Source of the DNA: an uncultured Bilophila sp.
Lineage (GTDB): Bacteria; Desulfobacterota; Desulfovibrionia; Desulfovibrionales; Desulfovibrionaceae
Direction of reading: 5' to 3'
Assembly (NCBI GenBank): GCA_959604115.1
Contig: CAUHBW010000093.1
Span: 1 to 11,036 of the forward strand
Length of the DNA stretch: 11,036 nucleotides
The position numbers and the translations under genes are program-made. Shown here piece by piece: positions 6,496-11,036 of this stretch (its first letter is position 1; each line of letters starts with the position of its first letter). The notes below the pieces were generated by a model. It did not search any database. It saw nothing but the letters and a program-made list of their open reading frames with translations, and had not been told where the DNA came from.

Positions 6496-6965
6496 CGTTC
6501 CTCCTGTTTCCGCGCGTCGGGAACCACGGCGACGGCGTTCTTGGGACATACGTACTCGCACATCCCGCACCCCACGCATTCCTTGCCCACGGTGGGCACG
6601 TAGCCCATGTCCAGCACCATGCCTTCGCCGCGCAGCGGACAGCGGTCATAACAGGTCATGCACATGGTCCCGCTCTCGATCCAGTTCAGGCAGCGATCTT
6701 TGAAGAGCACAGCCTTGCCCATGCGCGCCTTTTTCATCGCCGCCACCGGGCGCAACGCGCCGCTCGGGCAGGCCGGAGGGCATTTCAGGCACAGCCGGCA
6801 GGGAATCTCGTTCGGACGGATCACCGGGGTGTGGCGTTCCGGCCCCAGCGTTTCCAGCATGCGGATGCTTCCGTAGGGACAGGCCGCCGCGCACTGGCCG
6901 CAGTGGATGCAGGCTTTCAGAAAATCGGGTTCGGGCAGGGCTCCCGGCGGACGCAGAAACGGCAC
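6492..6965 (-). CDS. napG: NapG-like ferredoxin with four 4Fe-4S motifs
   Basis: The product is a 157-aa polyferredoxin with four cluster motifs: C19/C22/C25/C29-P, C56/C59/C62/C66-P, C92 with C102/C105/C109-P, and C130/C133/C136/C140-P. The uneven third motif is characteristic of NapG/MauM-type proteins. In the family, NapG works with NapH in electron transfer toward NapA and is usually Tat-exported at about 230 aa. Here the protein is short and no twin-arginine signal or hydrophobic N-terminus is visible. The GTG start at 6965 has GGAGG 7 nt upstream. The open frame before it, inside napD, encodes no hydrophobic stretch, so a missed upstream signal is unlikely. The gene lies 11 nt after napD. 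Confidence 0.9.
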   Translation of the reverse strand: MPFLRPPGALPEPDFLKACIHCGQCAAACPYGSIRMLETLGPERHTPVIRPNEIPCRLCLKCPPACPSGALRPVAAMKKARMGKAVLFKDRCLNWIESGTMCMTCYDRCPLRGEGMVLDMGYVPTVGKECVGCGMCEYVCPKNAVAVVPDARKQEER

Positions 6966-6976
6966 GGTCCGCCTCC

Positions 6977-7306
6977 TCAGCTCCGGTCTAACGGGTTGGG
7001 ATTCTCCGCGAAGCAGGCCGCGCCGTGCTTGCGGGGCTTGTGTTCGGGACAGGCGATGCTTCCCGTCGCTTCCAGCTCGTCCTCGTAATTGACGGAAACC
7101 AGACCGACGTTGATCACGCCGTCCCAGCCGCTGAGCGCGCCGAGTTCGTCTTCGATCCGCTCCGCTCCGGCCTCCAGCACGGCGGCGAGAATGCAGGGCG
7201 TACCGGTTTCCCGCAGGTCCGCCACGCCCGGAGCGCGGCCCAGACGCTCGCGTACGCTTTCATACGCCTCCGGCGTCGTTCGTATGGTGATGCCCGCTAT
7301 GGCCAT
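6977..7306 (-). CDS. napD: NapD-like chaperone for NapA maturation
   Basis: The product is a 109-aa cytoplasmic NapD-family protein. NapD binds the Tat signal peptide of NapA and holds back export until the molybdenum cofactor is inserted. The start MAIAGITIRTTPEAYESVRERL and the central alternation of strands and helices (residues 5-78) fit the small ferredoxin-like fold of the family. After the domain there is a tail of about 30 residues with C86, H89, H94 and C98 (C-x2-H-x4-H-x3-C), which is not part of the usual NapD core. The ATG at 7306 has AAGGAG with 5-nt spacing. The frame is open upstream to a TTG at 7411, but without similarity or a ribosome-binding site. Confidence 0.88.
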   Translation of the reverse strand: MAIAGITIRTTPEAYESVRERLGRAPGVADLRETGTPCILAAVLEAGAERIEDELGALSGWDGVINVGLVSVNYEDELEATGSIACPEHKPRKHGAACFAENPNPLDRS

Positions 7307-7516
7307 AGGTGCTCCTTTGGTGGAAAAAGTGCGGGGAGGTAGGCTCCCCCTGTACGGCATTTCCCGGAGAAGAGGCCGTCCGGCGTCTGGAAAGAAAAAC
7401 CGGACGATCAAGCTTCATCTGGCCGGGCTATGAGGAACCGCTTGCCGGTGAAGAAACCGTTTCCGCGCCCGGACGCGCGGCGGGGAGAAGGCATCCCTTC
7501 CCCCCGTCGGTGCGTG
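7307..7516 (-). other. napA-napD intergenic segment with two inverted repeats
   Basis: This 210-nt gap is the only long spacer in an operon whose other junctions overlap or are under 20 nt, apart from napM-napA at 11 nt. It holds CGTCCGG/CCGGACG (7377-7383 / 7400-7406). It also holds GGGGAG/CTCCCC (7333-7338 / 7344-7349), which on the minus strand is followed after four bases by TTTTT, about 20 nt before the napD ATG. An attenuator or mRNA-processing site is possible; no gene is seen. Confidence 0.4.
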
Positions 7517-9781
7517 TTACGCCTTTCTGATGCGCGCGGCGCATATCTTGTATTCCGGCTCGCGGGAAGCCGGGTCGGTGGCGTCGAGGAACAGCTTGTT
7601 GACCAGCTTCTTCTTGTCGAAGAACGGCACGGCGACGAGGCCGGGCTTGCAGGTGTCGTTGACGTGCGCGGGCAGGGTGAGCGCGTCGCGCCGCGTTTCC
7701 ACGACGACCTGATCGCCGTTCTTGATGTTCAGGCGGGATGCGTCCTCGGTGTTCACTTCCACAAACGCGCCGGGGTTGGCCTTGAGCAGTTCGGGCACCT
7801 TGCCCGTCATGGTCGCGGAATGCCAGTGGTCGATGACGCGCATGGAGGTCAGGTAGAGCGGATACTCCTGATCCGGCTCCTCCGCCGCGCCCTTGTAGGG
7901 CCGCATCCATATCTTGGCCTTGCCGTCAGGGTTGCCGTAGAACCAGATCTTGTCTGGATGGTTTTCCGGGATGTTCGGGTCTTCGCCGCGCACATAGCGC
8001 AGGTTGGTGCCCGGATGCGTTTCCGTGGGGCAGGGCCAGATCAGGCCGGATTCGCGCTTCATGCGTTCTCGGGTCATGCCGCCGAAGTTGTAGGGGCCCT
8101 TCATGGACAGCCTGCGCCATTCGTCCCAGACGTCGGCGGAATTGCGGAAGTCCACCAGCTTGGGGTCCACTCCGGCGCGCTTGGCGAATTCCACCAGCGT
8201 GTTGACCGTGGGACGGCAGTCCGCCGGGGGCTCCACCGCCTTTTCGATGAGCGAGTAGCGGCGTTCGCCGCAGCCGTAGGTTCCGTCGCGCTCGCACCAG
8301 AACGCGGGCGGCAGGATGAGGTCGGCGTATTCCAGCGTCACCGCGTCGGGGAAGGCTTCGATGACGGTGATGAAGGTGTCCGGGTTGGACATGGCCTTCT
8401 GGACCTTGTTCAGGTTCGGCAGGGTGTGCGCCGGGTTGGTTTCGCAGATGAGAATCGCCTTGACGTCGGCCTTGCCGAGCGCCTCGAACAGCGCGATGGT
8501 GTGATAGCCCGGCTTGGGGGACATGGAGTCCTGCGGGATGCCCCAGAACTCCTCCATCTGGTTGCGGTGCGCCTTGTTGGCGACCACGCGACCGGCGGGG
8601 AGCAGGTGGGACAGGGAACCCGTGTCGCGCACGCCGCCGCAGGCGTTGGGCTGCCCGGTCAGGGAGAACGGCGTCGCGCCGGGACGGCAGATCTGCCCGG
8701 TGATGAGGTGCAGGTTGTGGATCAGGTTGTTGGCCCACACGCCCCGGATGCGCTGGTTGATGCCCATACACCACAGGGACATGGTGGCGGGGGATTCCGC
8801 GAACAGGCGACCCGCTTCCCAGACCTGCCTTTCGGGGATGTTGCAGAGCTTCGCGACCTTGTCCGGGGTGTAGTCCTCAAGGAAGGCGCGGTAGTCGTCG
8901 AAGGTGGCGTCCTTGCCGTCGTTGGTCTTGAACGCCGCGTACTTGTTCCAGAAGCGCGGGTTATCCAGTTCCTCGTGGAGAATGACCCACGCCATGCCGT
9001 TCATGAGCGCGAGGTCCGTTCCGGGACGGAAGGCGATGTGCAGGTCCGCGATGCGGGACGTGTTCGTCCTGCGCGGATCGGCCACGATGATCTTGACGCC
9101 GGGCTCGTTTTGCTTGCGGCGGGCGATGCGGCGGAACAGGACGGGGTGCGCCTCGGACGTATTGGAGCCGATGATGAAGAAGGTCGAGGCTCTGTCGATG
9201 TCGGCGTAGGTGCCCATCGGCTCGTCCTTGCCGAAGGTGGTGGTGTAGCCGCCCACCGCCGAGGCCATGCACAGGCGGGGGTTGCCGTCCACGTTGTTGG
9301 TCTTGAACCCGGCCTTGAAAATCTTGTTCGCGAGGTAGGATTCCTCGGTCAGGCACTGGCCCGAGCCGTACCATGCCACGGAGTCCGGGCCGTGCTCGTC
9401 GATGGCGGCGCGGAACTTCTTGGCCATGAGGTCAAGCGCCTCGTCCCACGTGATCGGTTCGAGCTTGCCGCCCTTGGTCCGGCGGATCATGGGCTTGGTT
9501 ACGCGGTCGGGGGAGTTCAGCACCGGAATGAGGAGCGCGCCCTTGAGGCACAGGAATCCCTGATTGTGGTTGTTGGGATCGCCCTTGATGGCGACCGCCT
9601 TGCCGTTTTTGACGCCGACCAGTACGCCGCAGCCGGTGCCGCAATAACGGCAGACGCCCTTGACCCACTTCTCGGGGGTGTTGGCTTCGGCGGCGCGGGC
9701 GATGCCCGCGGGTCCGGCCACTGCCGCCAGGGCGGCGCTCATGGCGGCGGAACGGAGAAAATCACGTCGAGTCATTTGCAT
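7517..9781 (-). CDS. napA: Periplasmic nitrate reductase catalytic subunit NapA
   Basis: The product is a 754-aa Mo-bisMGD enzyme that reduces nitrate to nitrite in the periplasm. The N-terminus has a Tat signal, T-R-R-D-F-L at residues 4-9, then a hydrophobic Ala-rich stretch and an ARAA cleavage region near 28-31. The 4Fe-4S ligands are C44, C47, C51 and C78, with the conserved lysine at 80 (CLKG). The predicted molybdenum ligand is C171 in NPRLCMASAV. If cleaved after residue 31 the mature protein is 723 aa with the Mo cysteine at 140, which as I recall matches the D. desulfuricans enzyme. The C-terminal molybdopterin-binding domain starts near 625. The ATG at 9781 is preferred because AGGAGG lies 7 nt upstream; the ATG at 9787 is only 1 nt from it. 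Confidence 0.97.
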   Translation of the reverse strand: MQMTRRDFLRSAAMSAALAAVAGPAGIARAAEANTPEKWVKGVCRYCGTGCGVLVGVKNGKAVAIKGDPNNHNQGFLCLKGALLIPVLNSPDRVTKPMIRRTKGGKLEPITWDEALDLMAKKFRAAIDEHGPDSVAWYGSGQCLTEESYLANKIFKAGFKTNNVDGNPRLCMASAVGGYTTTFGKDEPMGTYADIDRASTFFIIGSNTSEAHPVLFRRIARRKQNEPGVKIIVADPRRTNTSRIADLHIAFRPGTDLALMNGMAWVILHEELDNPRFWNKYAAFKTNDGKDATFDDYRAFLEDYTPDKVAKLCNIPERQVWEAGRLFAESPATMSLWCMGINQRIRGVWANNLIHNLHLITGQICRPGATPFSLTGQPNACGGVRDTGSLSHLLPAGRVVANKAHRNQMEEFWGIPQDSMSPKPGYHTIALFEALGKADVKAILICETNPAHTLPNLNKVQKAMSNPDTFITVIEAFPDAVTLEYADLILPPAFWCERDGTYGCGERRYSLIEKAVEPPADCRPTVNTLVEFAKRAGVDPKLVDFRNSADVWDEWRRLSMKGPYNFGGMTRERMKRESGLIWPCPTETHPGTNLRYVRGEDPNIPENHPDKIWFYGNPDGKAKIWMRPYKGAAEEPDQEYPLYLTSMRVIDHWHSATMTGKVPELLKANPGAFVEVNTEDASRLNIKNGDQVVVETRRDALTLPAHVNDTCKPGLVAVPFFDKKKLVNKLFLDATDPASREPEYKICAARIRKA

Positions 9782-9792
9782 TGTCATTCCTC

Positions 9793-10248
9793 CTAGTTCA
9801 GCACCGTCTTGGTCGTGGCCTGACGGTTTTCATACACCTTTCCGTGCATGGGCCGTGCGTGATAGGGGTGGCAGGTGGAACAGTCGTCGCGCTTGCCGTG
9901 GAGGGCGGTCATCTTGTCGATGGCGACGCCGTGGCAGGCGGCGCAGACTTCCACGCCGGGGATACGCTTGAAGGGGACGGCGCCCTTGCCGTCGGGCTGC
10001 CCGTGACAGACCTGACAGCGCACCAGCGTGACGCCGTGCTTGCTTTCGTACCAGTCCTGAGCGATCTGCGGCGTGACCTTGAGGTGACAGCCGTAGCAGT
10101 CGCCGATCATGGCTTCGGCTTCCAGATGCTTCGCGCCTTCGCAGCGCGTTCCGGTGAAGGCCGTCTGGATGTACACGAAAAATCCGATCACCAGCAGGAT
10201 CACTGCGGCTAACGCGATGACAAGGGGCTTTTTCAGCAGTCTGGCCAT
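9793..10248 (-). CDS. napM: Tetraheme cytochrome c NapM
   Basis: The product is a 151-aa membrane-anchored or signal-bearing tetraheme c-type cytochrome. One N-terminal hydrophobic segment (about residues 8-27) is followed by four C-x2-C-H motifs at 51-55, 78-82, 102-106 and 123-127, with further histidines available as distal ligands. Its place between napC and napA matches NapM of the Desulfovibrio nap cluster, which is thought to replace NapB as electron carrier to NapA. The ATG at 10248 shares one base with the napC stop (TAATG). Its GGAGGT ribosome-binding site lies inside the last codons of napC, which implies translational coupling. It ends 11 nt before napA. Confidence 0.92.
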   Translation of the reverse strand: MARLLKKPLVIALAAVILLVIGFFVYIQTAFTGTRCEGAKHLEAEAMIGDCYGCHLKVTPQIAQDWYESKHGVTLVRCQVCHGQPDGKGAVPFKRIPGVEVCAACHGVAIDKMTALHGKRDDCSTCHPYHARPMHGKVYENRQATTKTVLN

Positions 10249-10835
10249 TATCTGACCTCCTTGAAGGTGAGCTTGCTGGCGAATGCGGCGTTGGAATCGT
10301 AATGGCGATCTTCCGGAGGCAGATGCGCGATGTTGCGGTGGCATCCGACGCAGCCGCTGCGGGATATGCCGTTCTTGCCCAGATAGTTTTCGTGCGCGAG
10401 GCGACCGTATTCGGAAATCGTCGCGTCGTTCTTGGCGTTGCGGTACAGATCCTCGTGGCAGGCCCGGCAGTTGGCGTCATCCATGAATCGCCGCGCTTCC
10501 GGCTGGATTTCCCGGCGGTCGAGCGTCACGCTTTCCCCGGTCGTGGCGTGTACCCACAAGTCTTTGGTCCCCAGCCACATCTTGGCCGACAGCATTCGGA
10601 CCATGTTCGTGCTCGGAATGTGGCATTGCACGCATTCGATGGCGTTGCCCCTCGCATCCTGCGCGTGGGCGGAAAGCGCCAACTCCTGCTGATGTACCCG
10701 CATTTCGTGGCAGGACAGACAGAACGACGTCGAGGACGTGATGTGTACCCCGATTGCGCCGCCGACCAGCACGAGCACAACAAGAACCGTTGCCGCGATC
10801 CAGACTTTCATGGAGCGAAAGAACATACGTTTCAT
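10248..10835 (-). CDS. napC: NapC/NrfH-type tetraheme quinol dehydrogenase
   Basis: The product is a 195-aa NapC/NirT-family cytochrome: one N-terminal membrane anchor (about residues 11-31) and four C-x2-C-H heme sites at 39-43, 68-72, 123-127 and 162-166. The family oxidises menaquinol and feeds electrons to periplasmic partners, here most likely NapM then NapA. The frame is open upstream to a TTG at 10880, but the predicted sigma54 transcription start near 10872 lies downstream of that codon, so the ATG at 10835 is chosen. An ATG at 10826 is a possible alternative. No good Shine-Dalgarno motif precedes either one, unlike the rest of the operon. It is the first gene of the nap operon. Confidence 0.92.
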   Translation of the reverse strand: MKRMFFRSMKVWIAATVLVVLVLVGGAIGVHITSSTSFCLSCHEMRVHQQELALSAHAQDARGNAIECVQCHIPSTNMVRMLSAKMWLGTKDLWVHATTGESVTLDRREIQPEARRFMDDANCRACHEDLYRNAKNDATISEYGRLAHENYLGKNGISRSGCVGCHRNIAHLPPEDRHYDSNAAFASKLTFKEVR

Positions 10836-10882
10836 CCCGTTCGCGGTTGTAGTGCTTTTTTTCACACCGTTGTCACGCAATC

Positions 10883-10898
10883 AGCAAAAAGAGTGCCA
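10883..10898 (-). promoter_or_regulatory. Sigma54 (-24/-12) promoter of the nap operon
   Basis: On the minus strand the sequence is TGGCAC-N5-TTGCT, with the invariant GG (10897-10896) and GC (10885-10884) at exactly the -24/-12 spacing. It matches the RpoN consensus at every strongly conserved position. Transcription should start near 10872, giving a leader of about 37 nt before the napC ATG. Confidence 0.85.
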
Positions 10899-10961
10899 CC
10901 GGCGTCCCGCTCTAACGCTTCGGAATCACGTCTCCTTCTCCCTTCGCAGGTGGAGCGCGCT

Positions 10962-10998
10962 GTCATTTTTTTCTGACGATTTGTCACGAAAACATGAC
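10962..10998. promoter_or_regulatory. Tandem palindromic sites, likely enhancer (UAS) of the nap operon
   Basis: Two copies of GTCA-N8-TGAC lie at 10962-10977 and 10983-10998, exactly 21 bp apart. They are centred about 98 and 119 bp upstream of the predicted sigma54 start. Position and two-helical-turn spacing are typical of binding sites for sigma54-dependent activators. The protein that binds them is unknown and does not lie in the window. Confidence 0.7.
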
Positions 10999-11036
10999 CT
11001 GAACGATTTTTCGGACAAACGGGGTGGAAAGGGGGC

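Noticed and set aside
5252..6649. Long minus-strand open frame (465 codons) overlapping napH and napG
   Set aside because: It is an out-of-frame shadow, Arg/Pro/Ser-rich, and runs through the two hairpin repeats. The napG and napH cysteine motifs lie in other frames.
7430..9796. Long plus-strand open frame (788 codons) antisense to napA
   Set aside because: It mirrors napA on the opposite strand, is rich in Gly, Val, Arg and His as expected from reverse-complemented high-GC codons, and has no recognisable domain. napA is certain.
10836..10880. Upstream TTG start for napC at 10880
   Set aside because: It lies before the predicted sigma54 transcription start near 10872 and has no ribosome-binding site.
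10962..10998. CRP/FNR/HcpR-type binding site in the nap promoter
   Set aside because: Those sites have TGA facing TCA with 6 nt between. Here GTCA faces TGAC with 8 nt between, the opposite half-site order, so the match is not convincing.
11001..11016. Third copy of the nap upstream palindrome (GAAC-N8-GGAC)
   Set aside because: The half-sites deviate at several positions and the spacing from the second copy is 18 bp, not 21.

Overview
The window looks like chromosomal DNA of a high-GC Desulfovibrionaceae-type sulfate reducer. The main evidence is a six-gene periplasmic nitrate reductase operon in the order napC-napM-napA-napD-napG-napH, with a tetraheme NapM and no napB. To my knowledge this is the layout described for Desulfovibrio desulfuricans ATCC 27774. 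The species cannot be fixed from sequence alone.

Layout. Positions 1-83 hold a hairpin at the end of a minus-strand flavin-reductase-like (flavoredoxin-type) gene (84-671). A tRNA-Leu(CAA) lies on the plus strand at 841-927, with its own promoter and a rho-independent terminator. A DMT/EamA transporter follows on the minus strand (998-1918). Three plus-strand genes come next: a YfcE-like metallophosphoesterase (2204-2755), a MATE-family efflux transporter (3035-4396) and a DUF533/YebE-like membrane protein (4494-5276). The 5277-5655 gap lies between convergent genes. It carries a rho-independent terminator flanked by two inverted copies of an approximately 103-nt hairpin element. The nap operon fills 5656-10835 on the minus strand and is transcribed toward this gap.

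How the nap genes work together. NapC is a membrane-anchored tetraheme quinol dehydrogenase that should pass electrons to NapM and then to NapA, the Tat-exported Mo-bisMGD/4Fe-4S nitrate reductase. NapD is the chaperone for the NapA signal peptide. NapG and NapH form an iron-sulfur branch. Here NapG has no visible Tat signal, and NapD carries a Cys/His-rich tail.

Most notable signal. Upstream of napC is a full-consensus -24/-12 (sigma54) promoter. About 98 and 119 bp upstream of its predicted start lie two copies of GTCA-N8-TGAC spaced exactly 21 bp apart. This is the expected geometry of an enhancer for a sigma54-dependent activator, and suggests control by an unidentified bacterial enhancer-binding protein. 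A second structural curiosity is the chain of stem-loops, some mutually exclusive, in the 279-nt gap before the MATE gene.
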